Source: Wagnerdoeblera intermedia (GTDB taxonomy: Bacteria > Pseudomonadota > Alphaproteobacteria > Rhodobacterales > Rhodobacteraceae). From it: 64,000 nucleotides of DNA. The notes beneath the pieces are model-generated. The model made no database searches and was not told the origin of the DNA. It saw nothing but the letters and a program-made list of their open reading frames with translations. The stretch lies in assembly GCF_042647465.1 (NCBI RefSeq), contig NZ_JBHRVN010000004.1; one strand, given 5' to 3'. The translations under genes and the position numbers were made by a program. Of the stretch, positions 24,738-33,723 are shown piece after piece; positions within the stretch are counted from its first letter, which is position 1; every line of letters begins with the position of its first letter.

Positions 24738-26216
24738 TCAGACCGAAAGGCAGATGTATTTCATCTCGAGGAAATCCTCGATCCCGTGGTGAGATCCCTC
24801 ACGCCCCAGGCCAGACTGCTTCACCCCGCCGAAGGGCGCCACTTCGGTTGAGATGATGCCGGTATTCACCCCGATGATGCCATATTCCAGCGCCTCCTGG
24901 ACGCGGGTGATGCGGCCGATGTCGCGGGCATAGAAATAAGACGCAAGGCCGTAGATCGTGGCATTGGCGTAAGTCACCGCCTCCTCCTCGGTCTCAAACT
25001 TAAAGAGCGGGGCCAGGGGGCCAAAGGTCTCTTCGCTCGCCACAGCCATCTCCTGGGTGACGCCGGTGACGATGGTCGGCTGGAAGAAATTGCCGCCCTT
25101 TTCATGGCGTGCGCCGCCGAGAATGACCTCACCGCCTTTGGAGAGGGCGTCTGCGATATGCTCTTCCACCTTTTTGACGGCATCGCCATTGATGAGGGGG
25201 CCAAACTCCACCGTCTCAGTCAGCCCGTCTCCGACGCGCATCTTTGCGACCGCCGCTTTCAGCTTTTCGGCGAAGGCGTCATAGACCCCGGCCTGGACGT
25301 AGATCCGGTTGGCGCAGACGCAGGTCTGGCCGTTGTTGCGGTATTTCGACATCAGTGCGCCCTGCACGGCGGCATCAAGATCGGCGTCGTCAAAGACGAT
25401 GAAGGGCGCATTGCCGCCCAGCTCCATCGAGCATTTGAGCACCTGATCAGCCGCCTGACGCAGCAGGATCCGCCCGACCTCGGTCGAGCCGGTAAAGGTG
25501 AGTTTGCGCACGCGCGGGTTCTCGCAGAACTCTTTGCCGATCTCGCTGGAGCGTTTGGAGGTGACCACATTGAACAGCCCGCCCGGAATGCCGGCGCGTT
25601 CGGCCAGAACCGCGATGGCGAGCGCCGAAAGCGGCGTCTCGGCGGCGGGGCGGACCACAAAGCCGCAGCCCGCAGCGAGAGCGGGGCCGCATTTGCGGGT
25701 GATCATCGCATTGGGGAAGTTCCAGGGCGTGATCGCCGCCACCACCCCGATCGGCTGTTTCAGCACGGTGATGCGTTTGTCGGGCTGATGGCCGGGAATG
25801 GTCTCGCCATAAATGCGTTTGCCCTCTTCCGCGAACCACTCGATGAAGCTCGCGCCATAAGCGATTTCACCCTTCGCCTCTGCCAGGGGCTTGCCCATTT
25901 CGGCGGTCAGAATGGCCCCCAGATCGTCCTGATTTTCCATCATCAGATCAAACCAGCGCCGCAGCACCTGAGCGCGGTCTTTGGCGGTGCGTTTCTGCCA
26001 GTCTTTCTGCGCGGCCTCAGCGGCGGCAATGGCCCCGGCCGCTTCTTCGCGGCTCAGGTCCGCCACCTCGCAGATCACATCGCCCCGCGCGGGGTTGAGG
26101 ACCGGAAAGGTCTTTCCATCCGCCGCCGCCACCCAGCTTCCGCCGACATAGGCGCGGGTCTCCAGCAGGGACGGGTCTTTCAGCAGGGACTTCAGATCAG
26201 TTGCAGTATCGAGCAT
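24738..26216 (-). CDS. gabD: Succinate-semialdehyde dehydrogenase, GabD family
   Basis: 492 residues, aldehyde dehydrogenase superfamily, best fit to NAD(P)-dependent succinate-semialdehyde dehydrogenase. Present: AITPWNFPNAM (cofactor), FTGSTEVGR (glycine motif), MELGGNAPFIV (general-base Glu), NNGQTCVCANR (nucleophilic Cys), and the C-terminal PFGGVKQSGLGREGS. The usual Lys in the KPA motif is Arg (VVRPAAETPLSAL), seen in some alphaproteobacterial relatives. ATG at 26216 follows GGGAGG. No gabT is adjacent; the divergent neighbour is a hydrolase. Confidence 0.88.
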   Translation of the reverse strand: MLDTATDLKSLLKDPSLLETRAYVGGSWVAAADGKTFPVLNPARGDVICEVADLSREEAAGAIAAAEAAQKDWQKRTAKDRAQVLRRWFDLMMENQDDLGAILTAEMGKPLAEAKGEIAYGASFIEWFAEEGKRIYGETIPGHQPDKRITVLKQPIGVVAAITPWNFPNAMITRKCGPALAAGCGFVVRPAAETPLSALAIAVLAERAGIPGGLFNVVTSKRSSEIGKEFCENPRVRKLTFTGSTEVGRILLRQAADQVLKCSMELGGNAPFIVFDDADLDAAVQGALMSKYRNNGQTCVCANRIYVQAGVYDAFAEKLKAAVAKMRVGDGLTETVEFGPLINGDAVKKVEEHIADALSKGGEVILGGARHEKGGNFFQPTIVTGVTQEMAVASEETFGPLAPLFKFETEEEAVTYANATIYGLASYFYARDIGRITRVQEALEYGIIGVNTGIISTEVAPFGGVKQSGLGREGSHHGIEDFLEMKYICLSV

Positions 26217-26288
26217 GGCGGGCCTCCCATTTCCTTGAGGGGCATGCAAGCATGTGCGCCTTGCGCCGTCCAGCTAAAGGAGTGGGAA

Positions 26289-27080
26289 ATGGATCTGGAT
26301 CGAATTTATGCCAATGGTGACGTCATTCCGGGCGGTGCGGACTATCCGGCAAGATGGGCAGCCGAGGCGGCAGCCTTTCGGGCGCAGATGGGCGCGCGGG
26401 CGCGGCTCGATCTGCCCTATGGCGCCGGGGAGCGGCAGCGGTTCGACCTCTTTTTACCCGAAGGCACGCCGAAGGGGCTGATGGTCTTTGTCCATGGCGG
26501 CTGGTGGCTGGCCTTTGACAAAAGCACCTGGTCGCATCTGGCCGCCGGCGCGGTTGCGCGGGGCTGGGCGGTGGCCATGCCGTCTTACACCCTGGCCCCT
26601 GAGGCGCGGATCAGCGCCATCACCCGCGAGATTGCGGCCGCCGTGGTCGCCGCCGCCGCAGAAGTTGCGGGGCCGATCGTGGTGACGGGCCATTCGGCGG
26701 GGGGGCATCTGAGCGCGCGGATGGCCTGCGCCGATGTGGCGCTGACGGCGGAGGTGGCCGCCCGCATCACCCGTGTGGTGCCGATCTCACCGCTCGCTGA
26801 GCTGGAACTGCTGATGCCGCTGGCTGCCAATCAGAAACTGCAGATCGATGCCGAAGAAGCGCGCCGCGAAAGCCCGACGCGGCATCTCCCCCGCGCAGGG
26901 ATCGCGCTGCATGTGACGGTCGGCGCGGATGAGCGGGCGGCCTTCATCTTCCACGCCCGCCATCTGTCTGAGGAATGGTCCTGCGACTGGAGCCTGGTGC
27001 CCGATACCCACCATTTTAACGTGCTCGACGGTCTGTGCCGGGCCGATGATCCGCTCACCAGGCTGGTGCTGGGGGAATAA
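26289..27080 (+). CDS. Alpha/beta hydrolase, kynurenine-formamidase-like
   Basis: 263 residues. Oxyanion motif HGGWW (about 72-76), nucleophile elbow GHSAGG (about 137-142), and a late His in DTHHFNVLDGL with an Asp before it complete the triad. The HGGWW form and the overall layout resemble arylformamidase/BNA7-type hydrolases, but no tryptophan-catabolic gene is adjacent, so the substrate is open. ATG at 26289 behind AAAGGAGTGGG. Divergent from gabD, 72 bases between starts. Confidence 0.82.
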   Translation: MDLDRIYANGDVIPGGADYPARWAAEAAAFRAQMGARARLDLPYGAGERQRFDLFLPEGTPKGLMVFVHGGWWLAFDKSTWSHLAAGAVARGWAVAMPSYTLAPEARISAITREIAAAVVAAAAEVAGPIVVTGHSAGGHLSARMACADVALTAEVAARITRVVPISPLAELELLMPLAANQKLQIDAEEARRESPTRHLPRAGIALHVTVGADERAAFIFHARHLSEEWSCDWSLVPDTHHFNVLDGLCRADDPLTRLVLGE

Positions 27081-27088
27081 CCCCCGGC

Positions 27089-28075
27089 CTATCCGTGATG
27101 GCTGCGGTAGCAGGGCTGGCGATCCCCGGGCGCGGGGGCGGCCTCATAGACCGCGCGGGCGATGGCGCGGGCCAGCACCGTGGCTGCGGCATGGCCTAAG
27201 GTGAAGGGATCGGCAATCGGGTCAGGCAGGGGCTTCGCCCCGGTCGAAACTGCAAAGACCAGATCGCCGTCAAAGGGGGTGTGGCTGGGCACGATGGCGC
27301 GGGCCATGCCGTCATGGGCGGCGGTGGCGAGGCGCTGGCACTGACCTTTGGTCAGGTTTGCATCGGTGGCGATGATGGCGATGGTCGTGGCCTCACCCTG
27401 CTGTTTGCCGGGGCGGGGTTCTTCGTCGCCGTAGCGGGTGGCAACGCCTTTGCCGCCAAATTCCCCCGCCTGCTCAAAAGGTGCGGCCCAGAAATGCGGC
27501 CCGCCCTCCACAGTGACCGAGCCGAGGGGGTTCACCACCACCAGAGCGCCCACGGTGATCCCGTTGGAAAGCACCAGCGATGCCGAGCCGAGCCCCCCTT
27601 TCCAGTTCTTCGTCGTGGCACCCGTTCCCGCTCCGGCCGTGCCGATGGCGAAGTCTTCCCGGGCCGCGGCCACTGCCGCCTTGCCAAGCGCGAAATAGGG
27701 CGAGGTTTTCCACGCCTTATCGCCGCCATTGGCCAGATCAAAGATGATGGCACCGGGCACGATCGGCACCCGCAGCCCCGCGACTTCAAAGCCGCGCCCC
27801 ATCTCGCGAAGCGCCTCCATCACGCCGCCCGCGGCATCCAGACCAAAGGCCGAGCCGCCGGAGAGGCAGATCGCTTCGACCTGCTGCACCAGTTTGTCGG
27901 GGGCCAGAAGTTCCGTCTCCCGGGTGCCGGGCGCACCGCCCATAACATGAACGGCCGCCGTCATCGGAGCCTCGCCCAGAAGCACCGTGGTGCCGGTTTT
28001 GATCTGGTGATCTTCGGTATTGCCGACCCGCAGGCCGGGAACATCGGTGATCAGATTGCGTGGTCCCGGTTTCAT
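27089..28075 (-). CDS. P1 family peptidase (S58, DmpA/NylC type)
   Basis: 328 residues. N-terminal block ITDVPGLRVGNTED and the CLSGGSAFGLDAAGGVM motif are diagnostic of the self-processing S58 family, N-terminal-nucleophile hydrolases including D-aminopeptidase DmpA and nylon-oligomer hydrolase NylC. The nucleophile is probably the Thr in SHTPFDGD near residue 265, at which the chain would cleave itself. Substrate unknown. Convergent with the hydrolase at 26289-27080, eight bases apart. Confidence 0.88.
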   Translation of the reverse strand: MKPGPRNLITDVPGLRVGNTEDHQIKTGTTVLLGEAPMTAAVHVMGGAPGTRETELLAPDKLVQQVEAICLSGGSAFGLDAAGGVMEALREMGRGFEVAGLRVPIVPGAIIFDLANGGDKAWKTSPYFALGKAAVAAAREDFAIGTAGAGTGATTKNWKGGLGSASLVLSNGITVGALVVVNPLGSVTVEGGPHFWAAPFEQAGEFGGKGVATRYGDEEPRPGKQQGEATTIAIIATDANLTKGQCQRLATAAHDGMARAIVPSHTPFDGDLVFAVSTGAKPLPDPIADPFTLGHAAATVLARAIARAVYEAAPAPGDRQPCYRSHHG

Positions 28076-28134
28076 GATGGCCCCCCTGACTTTGCGCCAG
28101 TGAACCCCGCAGGCGCTGATTTCGCAACGAAAAA

Positions 28135-28159
28135 GGGCGGCCCCCGCCCGGGGCCGCCC
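28135..28159 (-). terminator. ccr terminator
   Basis: GGGCGGCCCC (28135-28144) and GGGGCCGCCC (28150-28159) with a 5-base loop; read leftward it runs into a T-tract (AAAAA on the + strand at 28129-28134). Confidence 0.85.
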
Positions 28160-28179
28160 GCATGCCGGGGAGGCAGGCT

Positions 28180-29484
28180 TTATTTGCCCGGATGCGCCGC
28201 GCGGCTGGCTTCCAGGGTGTCTTCAAAGGTGCGCAGACCGGTGTGCGGGGCCTGGACCAGCACCGCCATATTGCCGGGCTTGTGCTTATTGGCGCGCATC
28301 AGGGCATGGGCCTCGGGGATCTGATCCCAGGGGAAAACCTCTGACATGCAGGGGTCGATGCGGCGCTCGACCATCAGCTTATTGGCGGCTGCGGCCTGCT
28401 TCAGGTGGGCGAAGTGACTGCCCTGCAGACGCTTCTGGTGCATCCACATGTAGCGGACGTCAAAGGTGCAGTTGAAGCCGGAGGTGCCTGCACAGATCAC
28501 CACCATGCCGCCCTTTTTGCACACGAGTGATGAGACCGGGAAGGTCGCTTCGCCCGGATGTTCAAAGACCATATCAACGCTGACGCCCTTGCCGGTGATG
28601 TCCCAGATCGCCTTGCCGAACTTCCGGGCCTCTTTCAGCCAGTCGTTATATTCGGGGCTGTTGACGGTGGGCAGCTGCCCCCAGCATTTGAATTCATTGC
28701 GGTTAATCACGCCCTTGGCGCCCAGACCCATGACAAACTCACGTTTGCTCTCGTCTGAGATCACGCCGATCGCATTGGCGCCGGCGGTATTGATCAGCTG
28801 GATCGCAAAAGAGCCAAGCCCGCCCGAGGCGCCCCAGACCAGAACGTTCTGACCAGGCTTCAGGTCATGGGGCTCATGGCCAAAGAGCATCCGGTAGGCG
28901 GTGGCCAGCGTCAGCGTGTAGCAGGCCGATTCCTCCCAGGTCAGATGCTTCGGGCGCGGCATCAGCTGCTGGGCCTGAACGCGGGTGAACTGCGCAAATG
29001 AGCCGTCCGGCGTCTCATAGCCCCAGATCCGCTGGCTGGGCGAGAACATCGGATCGCCGCCGTTGCATTCTTCATCATCGCCGTCGTCCTGGTTGCAATG
29101 CACCACGACTTCGTCGCCGACCTTCCAGCGTTTCACCTTATCGCCGACAGCCCAGACGATGCCCGCCGCATCCGAGCCTGCGACGTGGAAGGGCTGCTTG
29201 TGACCATCAAAGGGCGAGACCGGCACGCCAAGCGCGGCCCAGACGCCGTTGTAGTTCACACCCGCCGCCATCACGAGGACCAGCACCTCGTTGCTGTCGA
29301 GCTTCCAGGTATCGACCACTTCGACCTGCATGGCCGTTTCCGGCTCGCCGTGGCGTTCTTTGCGGATCGACCAGGCGTACATCTTTGCCGGAACATGGCC
29401 GAGAGGCGGCATTTCACCGACCTCATAGAGGTCTTTGACGGGGGCGTCATAGGGGACGATTGCGGTATTCGTATCCAGGGCCAC
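28180..29484 (-). CDS. ccr: Crotonyl-CoA carboxylase/reductase
   Basis: 434 residues, zinc-independent MDR superfamily. Converts crotonyl-CoA, CO2 and NADPH to ethylmalonyl-CoA, the key step of the ethylmalonyl-CoA pathway for acetyl-CoA assimilation. Diagnostic: N-terminus ALDTNTAIVPYDAPVKDLYE, NYNGVWAALGVPVSP, cofactor motif WGASGGLGSFAIQL, and FEHPGEATFP. I start at GTG 29484 behind GAGGAGAG: the resulting N-terminus matches known Ccr; an upstream ATG would add 37 residues without family support. ecm is 1.7 kb away, divergent. Confidence 0.96.
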   Translation of the reverse strand: MALDTNTAIVPYDAPVKDLYEVGEMPPLGHVPAKMYAWSIRKERHGEPETAMQVEVVDTWKLDSNEVLVLVMAAGVNYNGVWAALGVPVSPFDGHKQPFHVAGSDAAGIVWAVGDKVKRWKVGDEVVVHCNQDDGDDEECNGGDPMFSPSQRIWGYETPDGSFAQFTRVQAQQLMPRPKHLTWEESACYTLTLATAYRMLFGHEPHDLKPGQNVLVWGASGGLGSFAIQLINTAGANAIGVISDESKREFVMGLGAKGVINRNEFKCWGQLPTVNSPEYNDWLKEARKFGKAIWDITGKGVSVDMVFEHPGEATFPVSSLVCKKGGMVVICAGTSGFNCTFDVRYMWMHQKRLQGSHFAHLKQAAAANKLMVERRIDPCMSEVFPWDQIPEAHALMRANKHKPGNMAVLVQAPHTGLRTFEDTLEASRAAHPGK

Positions 29485-29580
29485 GGCGCTCTCCTCAGGT
29501 CCGTTCAGCGATGCAATGCCGCACCGCAGAATCGGGTGCGCCTCCTTGGGATACAAATGGCCACGCAACAAAGCAACAAG

Positions 29581-29587
29581 ATTTATA
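29581..29587 (-). promoter_or_regulatory. Possible -10 element of ccr
   Basis: Read leftward: TATAAAT, about 97 bases upstream of the GTG, followed by two TTGTTGC/TTTGTTGC repeats. No clear -35. Confidence 0.3.
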
Positions 29588-29643
29588 CCGCTCACGAAAT
29601 AATCTGACGCGACGAAATTTTGTTACCCGGAAATCGCCTGCGA

Positions 29644-31002
29644 CTACCGGGGGTCCCCAAGGATCTGCCAGACCGATGCGGCGTAATAGTCCAGAAGGCC
29701 GGCTTTGACTGCCAGGAAACCTTCCGGCCGCTCTTCCAGAATTCTGCGCTGCAGCAGATGCGTCAATCCCTGTTCCAGGATCACCTCGGCAGAGGCCTCA
29801 GGCAGAACAAGGCGGGTTCCCCGCGCCTCAAGGCGGGCGCGCAGCCCGGCAAAGGCGGCGGGAAGGGCGGCCCTTGTCATCGCCCCGCTGCTCAGCGCTG
29901 CGGCAATCAGGGGCAGGGGGGTAACCGGAAGCGCCTCGCCCACACGCGCCATCAGCAGATGGCCCATGGCCTCAGCGCTCAGATCCGGCTCATCCTTCAG
30001 CAGGGCGGACAGATCCACCGGCTCGCCATAACGCACGGCGGCCTGACCAAAGCCGTCCCATTTGCCCCAGAGCCTGCGCCAGAACATCCGCGCCACATAG
30101 ATCATGATACCGCCGAGACCCGCGCGGAACCGCCGCTCTCCGGTTTCCCCGGCTTTGACCAGCAGACGGTCCTCAAGCACGCGGTCGTAGTTCAGACCCA
30201 CGGGCACAAAGACCACCGGCCGCCCGCCGGATTTTGCCGCCGACAGGATATAGCTCAACAACCCCAGGCGCGCCGGGGCGATGCGGCCATCAAGGCTCAG
30301 GCGGCCTTCGGGGAAAATCGCCTGGGCCACCCCCTCCTGCGTGGCGGTCTGGACATAACGCTCCAGCACCTTGCGATAGAGCGGGTTCAGGTTTCTGCGC
30401 CGGATGAAATAGGCCCCCATCGCCCGGATCAGCCCCGAAAGCGGCCAGACCCGCGCCCATTCCCCCACTGCATAAGAGAGCGTCATCTGGCTGGAGGCGA
30501 CCCAGGTCAGCAGCACATAGTCCATATTCGAGCGGTGGTTCATCACGAAGATCACCGTCGCATCCTGCGGGATATGCTGCAGGGCCGATTCGTCACGCGC
30601 CGAAACATCGACGCGGTACATCAGCAGCGACAGCCATTTCGCCACACGCCCCGCCACGTTGAAATAGGTCCGGGCCGAGAAGGCCGGCACGATTTCGCGG
30701 GCATAGCGGCGCGCCCGCTCAAAGGCGACGTTGCGCGGCAGCCCATCTTCGCGGGCATGGTACAGCACCGCATCCAGCACCTGGGGGTCATAGGAGAGCT
30801 GCTGAATCAGATCCTGCCGCTCCAGCAGCTTGAAAGGCTCAATCGGGCGCTTCAGCCGCTGGTTCATGCGCAGAACCAGCCGCTCCATGCGGCGCCGCAC
30901 GAACCATCGCACGGAGGGGAAAAGGAAATGCGAGGCAAAGGTCACCGAGGCAAATCCTAAGATCAGCACCAGCAGCCAGACCGGCAGTTCAACAGTTCCC
31001 AT
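29644..31002 (-). CDS. Glycerol-3-phosphate acyltransferase-like membrane protein
   Basis: 452 residues. One N-terminal membrane segment (LPVWLLVLILGFASVTFASHF region) and a PlsB/PlsC acyltransferase core: NHRSNMD is the NHx4D catalytic motif, RRRNLNPLY and IFPEGRLS are motifs II-III. Shorter than E. coli PlsB (about 800) but like alphaproteobacterial '1-acyl-glycerol-3-phosphate acyltransferase' forms. Phospholipid precursor synthesis is the likely role. ATG at 31002 follows CGGAGG. It separates ccr and ecm, and this order may simply be ancestral. Confidence 0.8.
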   Translation of the reverse strand: MGTVELPVWLLVLILGFASVTFASHFLFPSVRWFVRRRMERLVLRMNQRLKRPIEPFKLLERQDLIQQLSYDPQVLDAVLYHAREDGLPRNVAFERARRYAREIVPAFSARTYFNVAGRVAKWLSLLMYRVDVSARDESALQHIPQDATVIFVMNHRSNMDYVLLTWVASSQMTLSYAVGEWARVWPLSGLIRAMGAYFIRRRNLNPLYRKVLERYVQTATQEGVAQAIFPEGRLSLDGRIAPARLGLLSYILSAAKSGGRPVVFVPVGLNYDRVLEDRLLVKAGETGERRFRAGLGGIMIYVARMFWRRLWGKWDGFGQAAVRYGEPVDLSALLKDEPDLSAEAMGHLLMARVGEALPVTPLPLIAAALSSGAMTRAALPAAFAGLRARLEARGTRLVLPEASAEVILEQGLTHLLQRRILEERPEGFLAVKAGLLDYYAASVWQILGDPR

Positions 31003-31224
31003 AAGGCCTCCGCTCGGGCGATCGCTGCGAAAGCTGTCAGATAAGGGCCGGCCCCGGCTTTGACCACGGCAAAGCCTGCGATTTTGCCGCGACAAAGCGG
31101 GCAGCGGGGTGCATTTGTGACGTAACGGGAAATTGCCGCAGCGCAGAAAAATCACCCTTGCCGAATGTTTCCCGACCTGCAATCAATGCGAAAGATTCTT
31201 GCGCGTCGGATTTCGGAGGGGATG

Positions 31225-33171
31225 ATGACCCGGACAGAGAAACCCTGGCTGTTCCGCACCTATGCCGGGCATTCCACGGCCATGGCCTCAAATGAGCTTT
31301 ACCGGACCAATCTGTCGAAGGGGCAGACAGGGCTTTCGGTGGCTTTCGATCTGCCGACCCAGACCGGCTATGACAGCGATCACGTGCTCTCGCGCGGCGA
31401 GGTCGGGAAGGTGGGGGTTCCGGTCTGTCACTTAGGCGACATGCGGATGCTCTTTGACCAGATCCCGCTGGAGCAGATGAACACCTCGATGACCATCAAT
31501 GCCACCGCGCCCTGGCTGCTGGCGCTTTATGTGGCGGTGGCGGAAGAGCAGGGGGCGGATATCTCGCGCCTCCAGGGCACGGTTCAGAACGATTTGGTGA
31601 AGGAATATCTCTCGCGCGGCACCTATATCTGCCCGCCGAAGCCCAGCCTTCGGATGATCACGGATGTCGCGGCCTGGACGCGGGAGCATCTGCCGAAGTG
31701 GAACCCGATGAACGTCTGCTCCTACCATCTGCAGGAAGCCGGCGCGACGCCGGAGCAGGAGCTGGCCTTCGCGCTGGCGACCGCGATTGCGGTGCTCGAT
31801 GATCTGAAAGCCAAGGTTCCGGCGGAGAACTTCCCCGAGATGGTGGGGCGGATTTCCTTCTTCGTGAACGCAGGCATCCGGTTTGTGACCGAGATGTGCA
31901 AGATGCGGGCCTTTGTGGCGCTCTGGGATGAGATCTGTGAGATGCGCTATGGCGTGACGGACCCGAAGTTCCGCCGCTTCCGCTATGGCGTGCAGGTCAA
32001 CTCGTTGGGGCTGACTGAGCCGCAGCCGGAAAATAACGTCTATCGTATCCTGCTGGAAATGCTGGCGGTCACGCTGTCGAAAGACGCCCGCGCCCGCGCC
32101 GTGCAGCTTCCGGCCTGGAATGAGGCACTTGGCCTGCCGCGTCCCTGGGATCAGCAATGGTCCCTCCGGATGCAGCAGATCCTGGCCTATGAAACCGACC
32201 TTCTGGAGTATGATGACCTCTTTGAGGGCAACCCCGCTGTGGAGCGCAAGGTTGCCGCCCTGATGGAAGGCGCACGGGCCGAGCTTGCGCAGATCGACGC
32301 CATGGGCGGCGCGATTGAGGCGATTCCTTACATGAAGGGCCGCCTGGTTGAGGCCAATGCCGAGCGCATCGCCCGGATCGAGCGGGGGGAGACGGTTGTG
32401 GTGGGCGTGAACCGCTTTACCACCACCGAGCCTTCGCCCCTGACCACCGGCGAAGGCGCGATCATGGTGGTTGACCCTGAAGCAGAGGCCGACCAGCTTG
32501 CGCGGCTGAAAGCCTGGCGCGCGGCCCGCGATGAGGGCGCGGTGCGTGCCGCCCTTGAGCGTCTGCGCGCGGATGCGGCTTCGGGCGTCAATATCATGCC
32601 CGCCTCGATCGCCGCTGCCAAGGCCGGGGCGACGACGGGCGAATGGGGCGAAGCCGTCCGCGCGGTCTTTGGCCTTTATCGCGGCCCGACCGGGGTGTCG
32701 AAAGCGATCTCGAACCGCACCGAGGGGCTGGAGCCGATCCGGGAGGCGGTGGATGCCGTCTCTGCCCGTCTGGGGCGGCGGCTGAAGTTCCTGGTCGGCA
32801 AGCCCGGCCTTGATGGCCATTCCAACGGGGCCGAGCAGATCGCCGCCCGTGCCCGCGACTGCGGTATGGATATCACCTATGAGGGCATACGCCTGACCCC
32901 GGCTGAGATCGTGGCCGCGGCTGAGGCCGAGGGCGCCCATGTGGTGGGCCTCTCGATCCTCTCAGGCAGCCATCTCCCGCTGATCGGCGAGGTGGTCGAG
33001 CGGATGAAGGCGGCAGGGCTTTCTGATGTTCCGCTGGTCGTGGGCGGTATCATTCCCGAAGAGGATGCAAAGGCGCTGCGCGCCATGGGCGTCTCCCGGG
33101 TCTATACGCCCAAGGATTTTGAGTTGAACCGCATCATGATGGATATCGTCGGTCTGCTCGAAGCGGCCTGA
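31225..33171 (+). CDS. ecm: Ethylmalonyl-CoA mutase
   Basis: 648 residues. B12-dependent mutase converting ethylmalonyl-CoA to methylsuccinyl-CoA. One chain: TIM barrel with WLFRTYAGHSTAMASNELYR (Ecm reads TYAGHS where methylmalonyl-CoA mutase has QYAGFS) and AFDLPTQTGYDSDH; C-terminal cobalamin domain with the ligand motif D530-x-H532-x2-G535, SILSGSH and VVGGIIPEED. The second of two adjacent ATGs (31225) fits GGAGGGG better. Divergent from the acyltransferase and ccr. Ecm is preferred over Mcm by the N-terminal motif and the neighbourhood. Confidence 0.93.
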   Translation: MTRTEKPWLFRTYAGHSTAMASNELYRTNLSKGQTGLSVAFDLPTQTGYDSDHVLSRGEVGKVGVPVCHLGDMRMLFDQIPLEQMNTSMTINATAPWLLALYVAVAEEQGADISRLQGTVQNDLVKEYLSRGTYICPPKPSLRMITDVAAWTREHLPKWNPMNVCSYHLQEAGATPEQELAFALATAIAVLDDLKAKVPAENFPEMVGRISFFVNAGIRFVTEMCKMRAFVALWDEICEMRYGVTDPKFRRFRYGVQVNSLGLTEPQPENNVYRILLEMLAVTLSKDARARAVQLPAWNEALGLPRPWDQQWSLRMQQILAYETDLLEYDDLFEGNPAVERKVAALMEGARAELAQIDAMGGAIEAIPYMKGRLVEANAERIARIERGETVVVGVNRFTTTEPSPLTTGEGAIMVVDPEAEADQLARLKAWRAARDEGAVRAALERLRADAASGVNIMPASIAAAKAGATTGEWGEAVRAVFGLYRGPTGVSKAISNRTEGLEPIREAVDAVSARLGRRLKFLVGKPGLDGHSNGAEQIAARARDCGMDITYEGIRLTPAEIVAAAEAEGAHVVGLSILSGSHLPLIGEVVERMKAAGLSDVPLVVGGIIPEEDAKALRAMGVSRVYTPKDFELNRIMMDIVGLLEAA

Positions 33172-33194
33172 GCGAGAGTCTGACAGAGGACAGG

Positions 33195-33225
33195 GGGGCG
33201 TGTCCGCTGCGGGCGCGCCCCTTTT
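33195..33225 (+). terminator. ecm terminator
   Basis: 12-bp stem (33195-33206 with 33210-33221, two G-U pairs), 3-base loop CTG, then TTTT. Confidence 0.85.
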
Positions 33226-33231
33226 GCGTGC

Positions 33232-33723
33232 TCAGCCCTGTACGTCCGCAAGGGGGAGCAGGCAGGCCCCGCTCAGATCAAAAACCACCAGATGCCACAG
33301 ATGCGGGGCATTGCGCACGGTCCAGATCAGCCCGTCACAACCCGCCGCCCGCGCCGCATCCGAGGCGCGCCAGGAGCTTGCGGGGCGACCCGCAATCCGC
33401 TCGCTTCGCCAGGGGCGGCTGGCCTCGTGGCCGGTAAGGCCCAGGGCTTCACAAACCTCTGCCCGGCGCAGATCGGCCAGGTGGTGCAGGGTCACACTGT
33501 AGCTCTGCAGGAGCAGGTCCGCGCCCCCGGCTTTGCGGGCCGTCGCGCGTCGGGCGGCCTGAGGCGAGGGCGAGAGATAAATCGCCCTCTGGCCGGAGTG
33601 GTGAAAGCGCCCCTCCGGAGAGGGCGCGGGGCTGAGCGGGTCGGCCCCTTTGGGCAGCGCGCGCCACAGACGCGCGCTGAAAGGTATAAAGGGCTCAGTG
33701 CCCGGCAAGGAAACGCTCAGCAT
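33232..33723 (-). CDS. RES-domain protein, no antitoxin partner visible
   Basis: 163 residues. RES-like pattern: RLWRALPKGADPLS, EGRFHHSGQRAIYLS, and a late hydrophobic block LWHLVVFDLSG. RES toxins are NAD+-phosphorylases/glycohydrolases. R21, the GRF motif and Tyr49 are kept, but the usual acidic residue after the Tyr (pattern AllE) is in an Arg-rich stretch (QAARRATARKA), so activity is doubtful. The start overlaps the end of trxB by 29 bases; no Xre-type antitoxin gene is adjacent. May be a housekeeping relative instead of a toxin. Confidence 0.7.
   Translation of the reverse strand: MLSVSLPGTEPFIPFSARLWRALPKGADPLSPAPSPEGRFHHSGQRAIYLSPSPQAARRATARKAGGADLLLQSYSVTLHHLADLRRAEVCEALGLTGHEASRPWRSERIAGRPASSWRASDAARAAGCDGLIWTVRNAPHLWHLVVFDLSGACLLPLADVQG

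Noticed and set aside
25104..26288. Long + strand extension of the hydrolase frame
   Set aside because: Antisense to gabD. Only the part from the ATG at 26289, behind a good ribosome site, matches a family.
31432..32940. 502-residue open frame on the - strand
   Set aside because: Antisense to ecm; its length is due to high GC, which removes stop codons.
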